Assembly (NCBI RefSeq): GCF_938028775.1 | Contig: NZ_CALIZG010000024.1 | Span: 124,001 to 188,000 of the forward strand | Source of the DNA: Mogibacterium diversum_A | Lineage (GTDB): Bacteria > Bacillota > Clostridia > Peptostreptococcales > Anaerovoracaceae | Length of the DNA stretch: 64,000 nucleotides | Direction of reading: 5' to 3' | Shown here: positions 7,423-15,517 of the stretch, piece after piece | Layout of the letters: each line of letters begins with the position of its first letter | How positions within the stretch are numbered: the first letter of the stretch is position 1 | The notes under the pieces: generated by a model | Databases searched by the model: none | What the model was told of the DNA's origin: nothing | The model's input: only the letters and a program-made list of their open reading frames with translations | Translations under genes and position numbers: made by a program

Positions 7423-9798
7423 TTAGCTGAAGGATTGCTCAGTTCTATTGATAATCTCATCCTGAAGCGGCTTATCGAGGTTACGGAAGAAGTCGCTGTA
7501 TCCAGCTACTCTTACGATTAGATCCTTGTATTCCTCAGGATTCTTCTGCGCCTCGATTAAAGTTGCTCTATCTATAATATTGAACTGAATGTGGTGTCCA
7601 TCCATAGCGAAGTATGAACGAACAAGGTCAGCCATGTGAGCTAGTCCCTCTTCACCAGCCACTACATCAGGTGTAAACTTCTGGTTTAGAAGAGTACCAC
7701 TTGTTGCGAGGTGATCCATCTTAGCGCAGGACTTGATTACAGCTGTAGGACCGTTTACATCGGCAGCCTTCTCTGGTGAAATTCCCTCAGATACTGGTTT
7801 ATGTGCCTTACGTCCATTTGGAGTTGCAAGGATAACATCACCGAAGTATACGTGGCAGGTCGTAGGCAGCATGTCGATTCCGTACTTTCCGCCCTTCATA
7901 TTTGGTCTGCCAACGATTGTATCGTGATATAGGTCAAAGATCTGCTTCATAACATCATCAGCATAGTCATCATCATTTCCGTACTTAGGAGTCTTCTCAG
8001 TTACGAGGCTATAGATATAGTCGTATCCTTCAAAGTTGTGCTCCATAGCTTCGATGAGCTCGTCCATAGTGAAGTTCTTCTCATCAAATACATTATACTT
8101 AACAGATGTTAGGCAGTCTGTAACTGTTCCGATTCCCACACCCTGGATGTAGTTTGTGTTGTAGCGAGCACCACCAGCATTGTAGTCCTTAGCATTTGAG
8201 ATACAATCGTTAGTTACTACAGAAAGTAGAGGTGCTGGCATGAACTCAGCATAGATTCTCTCAATGATGTTGTTACCGTATATCTTGATGTTTACGAAGT
8301 ACTCTAGCTGCTTCTTAAATGCATCCCATAACTCCTCGTAGTTCTTAAAATCCTTAGCATAACCTAGCTTTAGACCTAGCTGCTTGCCAGACACCTGATC
8401 ATATCCGTTGAACAGTGTCATCTGGAATATCTTAGGAATGTTCATATAACCTGTAAGGATATATGCTTCACTTCCCCATGCTCCAGTCTCAACACATCCA
8501 GAAGAACCGCCGCGACGAGCATCTTCGAGTGTCTTCCCTGCATTTATCAGCTCCATAATCTGAGCTTCTGTATTATAGAATGCTGGCTGTCCCCAACCCT
8601 TTCTTGAAATCTCACAAGCTCTCCTTAGGAATCTCTGAGGAGTCTTCTTACTGATTGTTACGTTTGAGTTAGGCTGTACAAGCTTCATATCATCCATGCA
8701 GTCAAGGATTAGATAGCTAACTGCGTTAACACCGTTCTCTCCAGTTGGCGTAACTCCACCAGTGTTGATGTTAGCGAAGTCTGTGTATGTTGCGCTCTCC
8801 TTGAGTGTAATTCCTACCTTTACTGGAGCTGGCTGATTATAGAACTTAACCCATAGGCACTCTAGAAGCTCAAGAGCTTTCTCATCATCGAGTATGCCCG
8901 CTTCAGTATCTGCTTCATAGTACTTGATGAGGTGCTGGTCCATTCTGCCAGGGCTGAATGCATCCCATGGATTGAGCTCAGTTGTAACTGCCAGGTGTGT
9001 AAACCAGTATAGCTGGATTGCCTGCCAGTAAGTCTGTGGTGCGTGTGCAGGAACGACTTCGAGGTTCTTAGCAATCTGCAAAATCTCAGCCTTTCTAACT
9101 TGATTTGTCTCTGCTTCAGCCTTCTCGAGCGCTAGCTTGTGGTATCTCTCACCGAGGATGATTACTGCGTCGCAGCAGATATCCATAGCCTTTAGTTCTT
9201 CGTTCTTATCATAAGCTTCAGGATCGTTCATCCAATCTAGCTTATCCATCGTTTCCTTAATTTTAGCCTTATAATCCATGTATCCAGTAGTGAATACCTG
9301 CTCTCCACCGCAAGTGTGTCCAGGACCTCTCTGCTCCATAAACTCTGTGAATACACCTGCTTCGTAGCACTCATGCCACTCTGGCGTCATCGATGCTAGG
9401 ATTTTCTCTCGGATAGTTCTGCCTTCCCAGAATGGGATGATTTCCTTCTTCTGAAGCTCTCTATCTTCTACTGTAGTGTGGAATGAAACGAGCTTTCTGT
9501 CGCTCATTACAATCATATCTTCTTCACTGTGGCAGCATAGTTCAGGAAATGTAGGTGACGCCTGAGGGTCCTTACCTTTCTCACCAACGATAAGCTCTCC
9601 ATCTCCAAAGTAAAGCGTCTTCTTGGAGAAATACTCTTTGAGAACCATAGCTCTCATTACAGGGATTGAATACTTTCCATCGTTCTCTCTGTAGAAGTCT
9701 GTCTCAATCTTAGCTCTTTCGAGATCGATGTGTACCGGTGTATTTACACTTATATCTCTTAACTTCTGAATCCTCTCATTCATACCATGTGTTGCCAT
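7423..9798 (-). CDS. hypD: trans-4-hydroxy-L-proline dehydratase (glycyl radical enzyme)
   Basis: Glycyl-radical enzyme that dehydrates trans-4-hydroxy-L-proline to pyrroline-5-carboxylate under strict anaerobiosis. The 791 residues carry the thiyl Cys in GGSSGCVETG (C435, with E437 two residues on) and the glycyl radical loop RVAGYSDFF (G766). Against the residues known for the Clostridioides difficile enzyme (H160, D278, F340, C434, E436, G765), each is found here with a constant +1 offset: H161, D279, F341, C435, E437, G766. This separates it from pyruvate formate-lyase, glycerol/diol dehydratase and choline lyase. The start at 9798 sits behind AGGAGG. It is preceded two bases away by its activase and followed by proC. 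Confidence 0.96.
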   Translation of the reverse strand: MATHGMNERIQKLRDISVNTPVHIDLERAKIETDFYRENDGKYSIPVMRAMVLKEYFSKKTLYFGDGELIVGEKGKDPQASPTFPELCCHSEEDMIVMSDRKLVSFHTTVEDRELQKKEIIPFWEGRTIREKILASMTPEWHECYEAGVFTEFMEQRGPGHTCGGEQVFTTGYMDYKAKIKETMDKLDWMNDPEAYDKNEELKAMDICCDAVIILGERYHKLALEKAEAETNQVRKAEILQIAKNLEVVPAHAPQTYWQAIQLYWFTHLAVTTELNPWDAFSPGRMDQHLIKYYEADTEAGILDDEKALELLECLWVKFYNQPAPVKVGITLKESATYTDFANINTGGVTPTGENGVNAVSYLILDCMDDMKLVQPNSNVTISKKTPQRFLRRACEISRKGWGQPAFYNTEAQIMELINAGKTLEDARRGGSSGCVETGAWGSEAYILTGYMNIPKIFQMTLFNGYDQVSGKQLGLKLGYAKDFKNYEELWDAFKKQLEYFVNIKIYGNNIIERIYAEFMPAPLLSVVTNDCISNAKDYNAGGARYNTNYIQGVGIGTVTDCLTSVKYNVFDEKNFTMDELIEAMEHNFEGYDYIYSLVTEKTPKYGNDDDYADDVMKQIFDLYHDTIVGRPNMKGGKYGIDMLPTTCHVYFGDVILATPNGRKAHKPVSEGISPEKAADVNGPTAVIKSCAKMDHLATSGTLLNQKFTPDVVAGEEGLAHMADLVRSYFAMDGHHIQFNIIDRATLIEAQKNPEEYKDLIVRVAGYSDFFRNLDKPLQDEIINRTEQSFS

Positions 9799-9800
9799 TG

Positions 9801-10709
9801 CTATCCTCCTATCTTGGTGTTAATAAAACCAGCTTTTATAAATAGTTCAGCGAACTTTTCCATCTCTTCCTTGAAAGGTGCATGCAGTTCACGACCCTCA
9901 TACACCATTCCAATCTTCGAATACTTCGGAACACCTGCGTCGTGATAAGGTAAAAGGTTGATTTTAGCAGGATGTATTCCGTTATCTTGCAGGAATTTTA
10001 TAGTATCCTGCATGTTTTTCTCATTACCATTAACTTCTTTGATAACCGGGATTCTTACGTAGATCCTTGCTCCGTCCTTAGAAAGTCTTGCGAGATTGCC
10101 TAGTATCTTCTCGTTGCTAACTCCAGTGTATTTCTTATGGAGTTCATCATCCATGCACTTGAGATCGTATAAGAACGTATCTGTGTATGGAAGGATTTTG
10201 CTTAGTCTCTCATATGGAACATATCCGCATGTATCGATAAAAAGCGAAATCCCATTGCGTTTTAGTTCCTTAGCTATAGCGAGCAGATATTCTATATCCA
10301 TCATCATCACTTCGCCGCCTGAGAGTGTTACGCCACCTCCCGACTCTTCGTAGAACATGAGATCTTTCATCAGCTCTTTTACAAGTGCCTTTGGTTCGTA
10401 ATCTTTGCCCATTACCCTTCTAGCAGAGCTTGGACACATCTTGCCGCACTTGTCGCAGCGATTGCATTTGTTAGAATCCGTAAATGCCTTTCCGTTTACG
10501 ATACTGATTGCTTCAGCGTGACAAGCTCCTATGCAGGAACCGCACCCTACGCACTTCTCGCTGTCGAACTCAACCTCTGGATTGTAGCACTGTGTCTCCG
10601 GATTATGACACCAAGTGCAGTGAAGCGGACAGCCTTTAAAGAATACGGTAGTTCTGATGCCGTCTCCGTCATGTATTGAAAACTTCTGGATGTTAGTAAT
10701 TGCTTTCAT
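9801..10709 (-). CDS. hypE: Radical-SAM activating enzyme for HypD
   Basis: Installs the glycyl radical on HypD using S-adenosylmethionine. The radical-SAM cluster motif CPLHCTWC gives C27, C31 and C34 (CxxxCxxC); an inserted ferredoxin-like domain supplies two further 4Fe-4S motifs (CVGCGSCIGAC and CNRCDKCGKMC, about residues 53-90). GGGVTLSGGE is the SAM-binding glycine-rich loop. The 302-residue length matches GRE activases with the two-cluster insert. It is encoded two bases upstream of hypD in the same direction, so co-expression is almost certain. Confidence 0.95.
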   Translation of the reverse strand: MKAITNIQKFSIHDGDGIRTTVFFKGCPLHCTWCHNPETQCYNPEVEFDSEKCVGCGSCIGACHAEAISIVNGKAFTDSNKCNRCDKCGKMCPSSARRVMGKDYEPKALVKELMKDLMFYEESGGGVTLSGGEVMMMDIEYLLAIAKELKRNGISLFIDTCGYVPYERLSKILPYTDTFLYDLKCMDDELHKKYTGVSNEKILGNLARLSKDGARIYVRIPVIKEVNGNEKNMQDTIKFLQDNGIHPAKINLLPYHDAGVPKYSKIGMVYEGRELHAPFKEEMEKFAELFIKAGFINTKIGG

Positions 10710-10819
10710 GTCTCAATCACCCTTTAATATTTTTTAGACTGCGTTCTAAATTTAATATAACCATATCATTGTGATAAAACCTTGTCAATCTGTTTTGTTA
10801 ATTATTTTTCGGAATTTTG

Positions 10820-10872
10820 CAAAAAAAGATGGATACATTCCACTTGATAAAATCATGTTTGAATATATCCCT
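10820..10872 (-). terminator. Terminator of the small-membrane-protein module A
   Basis: On the minus strand a 10-bp stem (arms 10831-10840 and 10861-10870, one G-U pair) is followed by a run of seven T. Part of this element (10855-10873) is repeated identically at 13439-13457, where it forms the end of module B. Confidence 0.75.
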
Positions 10873-10932
10873 TGTTTATTTATACCACCTTTATAAAAAT
10901 AAGTGGCATACTATCCTTATTAATCTATAATT

Positions 10933-11064
10933 CTAGTTGATTTCTATACTGTCCAGTGCTTCATGTAGGCTCTTCAACTCTAGATAGTTTCGCACTACAA
11001 ATACTAGACATACTATATTAACAAGTAAAAGTACACATAAAACAATTTTTCGCTTGGTGCTCAT
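10933..11064 (-). CDS. 43-residue single-pass membrane peptide (paralogue 1)
   Basis: Short gene not recognised as any known family. MSTKRKIVLCVLLLVNIV followed by a basic/acidic tail (RNYLELKSLHEALDSIEIN) gives a positively charged N-terminus, one hydrophobic helix (about residues 7-24) and a short soluble helix. A strong GGGAGG site lies ten bases before the ATG at 11064. An aligned paralogue of the same length is encoded at 13518-13649, and both follow a 139-140 residue membrane protein, so the pairing is conserved within the island. Function unknown. Confidence 0.75.
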   Translation of the reverse strand: MSTKRKIVLCVLLLVNIVCLVFVVRNYLELKSLHEALDSIEIN

Positions 11065-11112
11065 TTTCTTAAACCTCCCTTTTATCAAAATTCAATCTGC
11101 ACACAATATTAG

Positions 11113-11532
11113 TTAGTACTCCCACTGATATCCTGCCTCTGTCATATCCTTACAAATTTTATCTCTAATATCCGAGGGGCTATGTTGCTCTTTAATTTTG
11201 TTTTTAGCACGATAATCCTTTTGAAATTCAATCAGATCCTTCGCTTTATTACCTGTCTCCTTAATTGATATATCATACCCTTCACTATTAAGGTATTCTA
11301 CAATTGCATTTGTGTTATGACCCTTTTTGATACTATAAGTGGCGTCGTCATCGATTATATCAAAATCTACTAGTTTACAATCAACAACTCTCAAGTTCAT
11401 ACTTATTTTCATTTGAATTAACCACTTTAAATTAGCTATCCCAATGTTTATTTTATACGTAGAATAACATGAAAAGAGAGATACCAATATAGAAACTAAT
11501 ACAATTATATTGAACCTATTTTTTTTATCCAT
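11113..11532 (-). CDS. Small membrane-anchored protein of the island family (copy P1)
   Basis: Unrecognised 139-residue protein. An N-terminal membrane helix (NIIVLVSILVSLFSCYSTY, about residues 8-26) is followed by a soluble region containing KKGHNTNAIVEYLNSEGYDISIKE and a C-terminal DKICKDMTEAGYQWEY. The same architecture and motifs occur in the 140-residue product at 13700-14122, and the central G(R/H)NTxxIIxYLNxEGY motif recurs at 11865-12290 and 12434-12865. The start overlaps the preceding gene by 8 bases. The region is visibly more AT-rich than the flanking hyp and nfn genes. No function can be assigned; a duplicated accessory or immunity-type family is only a guess. Confidence 0.7.
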   Translation of the reverse strand: MDKKNRFNIIVLVSILVSLFSCYSTYKINIGIANLKWLIQMKISMNLRVVDCKLVDFDIIDDDATYSIKKGHNTNAIVEYLNSEGYDISIKETGNKAKDLIEFQKDYRAKNKIKEQHSPSDIRDKICKDMTEAGYQWEY

Positions 11533-11887
11533 TTATATCCCCCATTATTAATTGATTCTTAATTTCATCTCTAACTTCCACAGTTGAATATAGTCCTACA
11601 TGCTCACCACATTCTCTTAAAGTTTCAATATTATCTTTCATTGAGCCTTTTAATGGATAGTCTTTATTATCCACATATATCATAATCGCTTCTGTATTTG
11701 GTTCAAGTCTTATGACGCACTTATCATTAACCTGAGTGACGTATGAATCTGTTGTTGCTAATTCAACTTTAATCATAAAGTTATACATAGAGAGCTGAAG
11801 TGATGACATATTTTTCTTCTCGGTATCTGCAAACAGCCCAATCGCTTCCACAGAGATTACTTTTTTAGTATCCGTAGTCCCAACCAT
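11525..11887 (-). CDS. Hypothetical 120-residue protein of the island
   Basis: Unrecognised soluble protein with no membrane helix. Residues 41-59 (VELATTDSYVTQVNDKCVI) align with IEVTKTTDSYITQVNDECII in the broken gene at 14110-14634, so the two are diverged copies. It overlaps the end of the upstream gene (11865) by 23 bases and the start of P1 by 8 bases, so the run is tightly coupled. The start used (ATG at 11887) lies inside the upstream frame and lacks a clear independent Shine-Dalgarno, so it could also be reached by translational coupling. Confidence 0.55.
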   Translation of the reverse strand: MVGTTDTKKVISVEAIGLFADTEKKNMSSLQLSMYNFMIKVELATTDSYVTQVNDKCVIRLEPNTEAIMIYVDNKDYPLKGSMKDNIETLRECGEHVGLYSTVEVRDEIKNQLIMGDING

Positions 11888-12324
11888 ACCCTTTCTTTTT
11901 CATATCATCTATTATTGTCAGGTGACACTCATAAGCATTATGAACTTTTAAATTCATTTTGTCGCAATAATCGTCAATCATCTTTATAATTTTCTTTCTG
12001 TTCCTTTGAGCTTCTGTATTATCTACACAATCTTCAAATTTAACTTTTGTTTTCTCAATTTCCTCATATGTGACCAAATACCCTTCATCATTAAGATATC
12101 TTATGATTACATCTGTATTTCTTCCTTTTTGCCAAGTAAGTATATTATTTTTTTTAGTAGTATCTAAATCAAAAACACGGCTAATTTTAAAATTTTCATT
12201 TTTCCATTCTTCCTTTAATTTTTCGCTTTGTTTTTTGTGTGCCCCATACTCTTTTACAATTATTACTGAAGAAGCACATACACTTATCAAAATTAGTATT
12301 ATAAAAATAATCTTAGTTTTTCAT
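11865..12324 (-). pseudogene. Island-family membrane protein (copy P3) with a start-proximal frameshift
   Basis: The open frame of 141 codons begins only at a TTG (12290), inside the membrane helix. An ATG at 12324 is out of frame because it is followed by five A residues; with four A it would read MKTKIIFIILILISVCASS and join the existing frame, restoring the expected basic N-terminus plus membrane helix. The soluble part has WQKGRNTDVIIRYLNDEGY and ends DDMKKKGYGWDYGY, matching P1, P2 and P4. This is a one-base homopolymer lesion, a phase-variable tract, or a sequencing error; the rest of the gene looks intact. Confidence 0.6.
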
Positions 12325-12433
12325 CAGAATCCACACTTTCCTCAACAAGTATTAATTTATTATTTTGATTACCCATATTTTCACCTATATTTTCGTATAG
12401 GTTTATAAATAATAAATTAACCTTGTATAAAAT

Positions 12434-12865
12434 TTATTTTGTCTGCCAATCTAACTGAGAAACCAGATAGTCTTGTAAAGCACCATTCCCAATATCTCCT
12501 AAACTCTCGACTTCTTTATACTTTTTTATAGCTTCAAAAATCTTTTTTCTACTTTCTAACGCCTTATTGTTTCCTTTTATATCGCTATAGAAAACTTTTG
12601 CACTTTGTATTTCTTGAAATGTTATTATGCAACCTTTTTTGTTAAATTCCTCTATAACAGTATCTGTGTTTCTACCTTTGCTCCAATTGTCATTCTCATC
12701 AACTTCCAGATCAAAAACGAGTTTCATCTCGGCATTTTTTCTTATTACGTTTAGCTCTTCCTTTTTATATTGGTCATGATAGTGTTTTGCTGCAAATGTA
12801 AAAAAAATTGAACTTACTACTACTAAAACTATAATATTATTTTTCTTTTTCTTTAATGCATCCAT
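12434..12865 (-). CDS. Island-family membrane protein (copy P4)
   Basis: Unrecognised 143-residue protein: basic N-terminus (MDALKKKKNN), a membrane helix at about residues 10-26, then a charged soluble domain with LVFDLEVDENDNWSKGRNTD, which aligns with VFDLDTTKKNN...WQKGRNTD of copy P3. The C-terminus (LVSQLDWQTK) differs from the GYxWxY ending of P1-P3. It is the next gene upstream of P3 on the minus strand with a 110-base gap. No motif suggests an enzyme. Its membership rests on the shared helix-plus-GRNT architecture alone. Confidence 0.65.
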   Translation of the reverse strand: MDALKKKKNNIIVLVVVSSIFFTFAAKHYHDQYKKEELNVIRKNAEMKLVFDLEVDENDNWSKGRNTDTVIEEFNKKGCIITFQEIQSAKVFYSDIKGNNKALESRKKIFEAIKKYKEVESLGDIGNGALQDYLVSQLDWQTK

Positions 12866-12939
12866 GGCTTAGCATCCCTTCATGCAATTTTTTCTTTAAT
12901 ATAATATTGTAGTGCACCCATACCGATATCTCCCGTCTT

Positions 12940-13203
12940 TTATATTTTTTTATACTTATCTATTACTTCACTGACTTTATCCTGGGAATAAACTATATCA
13001 TTCACTGTTATATTGCTGCCTGTAGAATTATTAATATGTTCTATTATCATTTGTGTATTCTTACATTTTACAAATTTTGTATTGAATTCAGCAACATTAG
13101 AGGATTCAATCATATGCAAATCAAAAATAACACTATTTTCAATTTCCCTGCATCTATCATAGGCGCGTTCTGTTGTAATGTTATCATTACATTTATCAAT
13201 CAA
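12940..13203 (-). pseudogene. Decayed island-family copy (P5), N-terminus lost
   Basis: An 87-codon frame from a TTG at 13203 carries ENSVIFDLHMIESSN and FVKCKNTQMIIEHINN, aligning with VFDL...GRNTDxxI of P3/P4, but has no membrane helix, no good Shine-Dalgarno and ends early at KYKKI. The frame stays open upstream to about 13295 without a credible start. I read it as a truncated remnant of a fourth copy. Confidence 0.5.
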
Positions 13204-13405
13204 TGTTTCATCATACTTGGAAATATTAGTACCTTTGAAGCCCCACCTTCTGCGTGCTAAAGGCTTTTCTCTAAAATTTTCATATATATACTATATTTGG
13301 CTTCTCCTACAAGCTTCTTTTTATTATATTTGAGATATCATATATTTCTTTTATAGTATCATTATCGACTTTTATTTTATCCTCTACTTGAATTAATGCA
13401 GTACT

Positions 13406-13455
13406 AAAAAACGACGGATATATCCTCATTCATAAATAATGTTTGAATATATCCC
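13406..13455 (-). terminator. Terminator of module B (repeat of the module A terminator)
   Basis: On the minus strand GGATATAT pairs with ATATATCC (arms 13416-13423 and 13447-13454), followed within 4 bases by a six-T run. It shares 19 identical bases (13439-13457) with the module A terminator at 10855-10873. Confidence 0.65.
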
Positions 13456-13517
13456 TTACTAATTTTTTGCCATCATTCTAAAAAGGAATATTGTACTATC
13501 CTTATTAAGCTTAGATC

Positions 13518-13649
13518 CTATTTGATTTTTAAACTGTCTAATACTCTCTCAGCAGTCTGCAATTCTAGATACTGATGCACCATAACTGTTATACATATTA
13601 CATTTACTAGCAAAAACAGACATAACAATATCTTTTGTTTCCTATCCAT
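13518..13649 (-). CDS. 43-residue single-pass membrane peptide (paralogue 2)
   Basis: MDRKQKILLCLFLLVNVI followed by a charged tail ending VLDSLKIK. It aligns along its full length with the 43-residue peptide at 10933-11064 (shared K-x-K-I-x-L-C-x-x-L-L-V-N and YLEL...LDS). A longer in-frame start exists at 13712, but the alignment ends exactly at the ATG at 13649, which has GGGAG upstream, so the short form is preferred. It sits 50 bases after copy P2, the same arrangement as in module A. Function unknown. Confidence 0.7.
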   Translation of the reverse strand: MDRKQKILLCLFLLVNVICITVMVHQYLELQTAERVLDSLKIK

Positions 13650-13699
13650 TCTTCTAATGCTCCCATCCAGAAATAACAAGTGACTATCCATATTGCCAC

Positions 13700-14122
13700 T
13701 CAATAAATCCACTGATATCCTGCTTCTGTCATATCCTCACGTATCTTATCTCTAATATATAACCATTTATCCATTCCCTTTATATTTTTTTTAGAACGAT
13801 AATATTTTTGAAAGTCAATCAGCTGTTTTGCTTTATTATTTTTTTCTTTAATTGATATGTGATAACCTTCACTGTTTAGATATTTTATAATCTCATTAGT
13901 GTTACGTCCCGTTTTTACACTGTAGATGATCTCTCCATTGATTATTTCAAACTCTGAAACTTGACAGTCAAGGCTCAATAAATACATATTCATGTCTAAT
14001 TTGATTAAGAGTTTTATATTAAATATAGCATTACTCATTCTAAGTATGGAGTAGCACGAATAAATGGATACAAATATCGAAACTAATACAATTAAAGTAA
14101 ATCTTTTATTTAATCTATCCAC
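13700..14122 (-). CDS. Small membrane-anchored protein of the island family (copy P2)
   Basis: 140 residues, closest to copy P1: N-terminal helix TLIVLVSIFVSIYSCYSIL, then VKTGRNTNEIIKYLNSEGYHISIKE and the C-terminal IREDMTEAGYQWIY, nearly the P1 ending. The start overlaps the preceding broken gene by 13 bases, mirroring the P1 arrangement. Together with the following 43-residue peptide and terminator it forms module B, apparently a duplication of module A about 2.6 kb away. Unrecognised family; predicted to be anchored in the cytoplasmic membrane, with the side of the soluble domain undetermined. Confidence 0.7.
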   Translation of the reverse strand: MDRLNKRFTLIVLVSIFVSIYSCYSILRMSNAIFNIKLLIKLDMNMYLLSLDCQVSEFEIINGEIIYSVKTGRNTNEIIKYLNSEGYHISIKEKNNKAKQLIDFQKYYRSKKNIKGMDKWLYIRDKIREDMTEAGYQWIY

Positions 14123-14620
14123 TTGTAGCCTCCTTCGCTAAGCTCTTTTATAATACATTCGTCATTAACCTGCGTAATATATGAATCAGTTGTTTTTGTC
14201 ACTTCAATTCTTGTTAAATTTGTTGCAAGAGTTCTATTTTTATAACTATTATTCATATCCTCAGCAAAATCCATAACGACAGATAGACCTGGTATAGGAA
14301 TAAAATCTTGAGCAACATCAATTCCTATCCTTGCCATTGATCGTTTTAATATAAAGTTATTCTCATTTATATAATTTTTCGATGCCCTTGTATGATATTG
14401 TACTACCCCCATCAATACCTTTTCCGAAAGTATGCACTATAATGTCTTTTGTAAAGTTTACTGCTCTAGTCGAACTATGAGCAACACCATTTTCATATTC
14501 CCAAGCTCCATATTCATATCTATAGGTATGAATATGGATTGAATATCCATTATGGTATTTAGCTTGTCCGATTCAGATTTTTTTCATAACTATCGTCTAT
14601 ACTTATATTCTTACTCATAC
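14110..14620 (-). pseudogene. Frameshifted gene at the head of module B
   Basis: An ATG at about 14618 with a strong GGAGAG site reads MSKNISIDDSYEKNLNRTS and stops. One frame over, the sequence continues sensibly (GQAKYHNGYSIHIHTYRYEY, then GAWEYENGVAHSSTRAV and onwards), and a second shift leads into the 101-codon frame at 14110-14415 (MARIGIDVAQDFIPIPGLS, TTDSYITQVNDECII, ending GGYKWID). The tail joins a segment like the 120-residue protein at 11525 directly to a GYxW ending like copy P3, suggesting recombination between copies. No family recognised. Whether the pieces were ever one gene is an inference. Confidence 0.5.
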
Positions 14621-14639
14621 TCTCTCCTTTACGATACCA

Positions 14640-14861
14640 CGTCTTATATCAAATAAATGCAAGTCTAGTAATTGTAATATAGTGTTTAAGTAACACCGTT
14701 CATTTAAACTCTTAATGCATAATTACAATTACTTTATCATAATATGCAATCTAATTGTATTAATTATATATTTTTAAATAACAGAGCATATAAAATCCTA
14801 TATAAAATTTAACTATTCGATTTTTGATTCCATTACATCAAACCATATATTACATAAAAAT
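14640..14861. other. AT-rich intergenic region with nested inverted repeats
   Basis: About 220 bases without a gene. An 11-bp perfect inverted repeat GTAATTGTAAT / ATTACAATTAC (14669-14679 and 14722-14732) encloses a second repeat GTTTAA / TTAAAC. It lies upstream of the small-protein island and may be its leader or operator; no further coding signal seen. Confidence 0.5.
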
Positions 14862-14880
14862 GACGCCTAAAAAGGCGTCT
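14855..14880 (-). terminator. Intrinsic terminator after the tetR gene
   Basis: Stem GACGCC / GGCGTC (14862-14879, 6-base loop), followed on the minus strand by a five-T run. It lies 56 bases past the regulator stop. Confidence 0.75.
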
Positions 14881-14935
14881 TCAAAACATCTATTGTTTAC
14901 TAACTTTAATAAGTTTACTATTTAAAAACTAGATA

Positions 14936-15517
14936 TTATTTCACCCTAAACTCCCCAAAGAATAGTGGCATATACTTCTTGCTATATTCAGCTAGCGAAA
15001 ATGCACCATTCTTCATGCACCAGTCAGAAACGAGTGCACGCTCAAGTATTACGTAATTATTAACAAGTTCAGGAACACTGAATTCTATAGTTATCTCCCC
15101 GTTTTCCTGTCCTCGCTTGAGCAATTCACCGAGGAGCTTAAAATAATATCTGTCCTTGTCGAGCAGCTTACTAGCAGCAGTATTGGTTAGCTGACTTGCA
15201 TACATATTGCCTAGAAGCTCATGATCGATATGCTTCTCAATAAACGTATGAGTTTCAAAATTGAGGATCATCAGCGTATCAAACACACTAGTGTCCGCTG
15301 GGATTCCCTTCATAATTTCTCTATACTTGTTATCGAAAACAGTAGCGAGCGTATCAAGCAAACTCTCTTTCCCTTTAAAGTAATAGTAAAAAGAGCCTCT
15401 CGCCACCTGCGCTTTCTCGATGATGTCGTTCATCGTTGTTGCTTCGTAGCCCTTTTCTTCGAATAGTTCCCACGACACTTCTATAATTCGTTCTTTGAGA
15501 CTTTGTTTCTTTCCCAT
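14936..15517 (-). CDS. TetR/AcrR-family transcriptional regulator
   Basis: 193-residue regulator with an N-terminal TetR helix-turn-helix: RIIEVSWELFEEKGYEATTMNDI and ARGSFYYYFKGKESLL (about residues 8-52), followed by an all-helical ligand/dimerisation domain without recognisable specificity. The ATG at 15517 (MGKKQSLKERI) has AAGGAAGG just upstream; a longer frame from 15532 lacks one. It lies downstream of the CofE-like gene but is separated from it by a hairpin terminator, so it is probably its own unit. Its target is not evident; an efflux or lipid gene outside the window is as likely as a neighbour. Confidence 0.88.
   Translation of the reverse strand: MGKKQSLKERIIEVSWELFEEKGYEATTMNDIIEKAQVARGSFYYYFKGKESLLDTLATVFDNKYREIMKGIPADTSVFDTLMILNFETHTFIEKHIDHELLGNMYASQLTNTAASKLLDKDRYYFKLLGELLKRGQENGEITIEFSVPELVNNYVILERALVSDWCMKNGAFSLAEYSKKYMPLFFGEFRVK

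Noticed and set aside
12070..12408. 112-codon plus-strand frame opposite copy P3
   Set aside because: Shadow of the island gene on the other strand, Ser/Phe-rich with no ribosome binding site.
13307..13429. 40-codon frame on the minus strand (MRIYPSFFSTALIQ...)
   Set aside because: It starts inside the module B terminator hairpin and has no ribosome binding site; more likely a remnant of an older copy.
14418..14560. Lactococcin 972-like bacteriocin in the frameshifted piece (GAWEYENGVAHSS)
   Set aside because: Only a vague Trp/Tyr/Gly resemblance, no signal peptide and none of the usual partner genes nearby.
10820..14640. CRISPR array or phage remnant
   Set aside because: Repeats are gene-sized and diverged; no regular short repeats, integrase, portal or other phage gene is visible.
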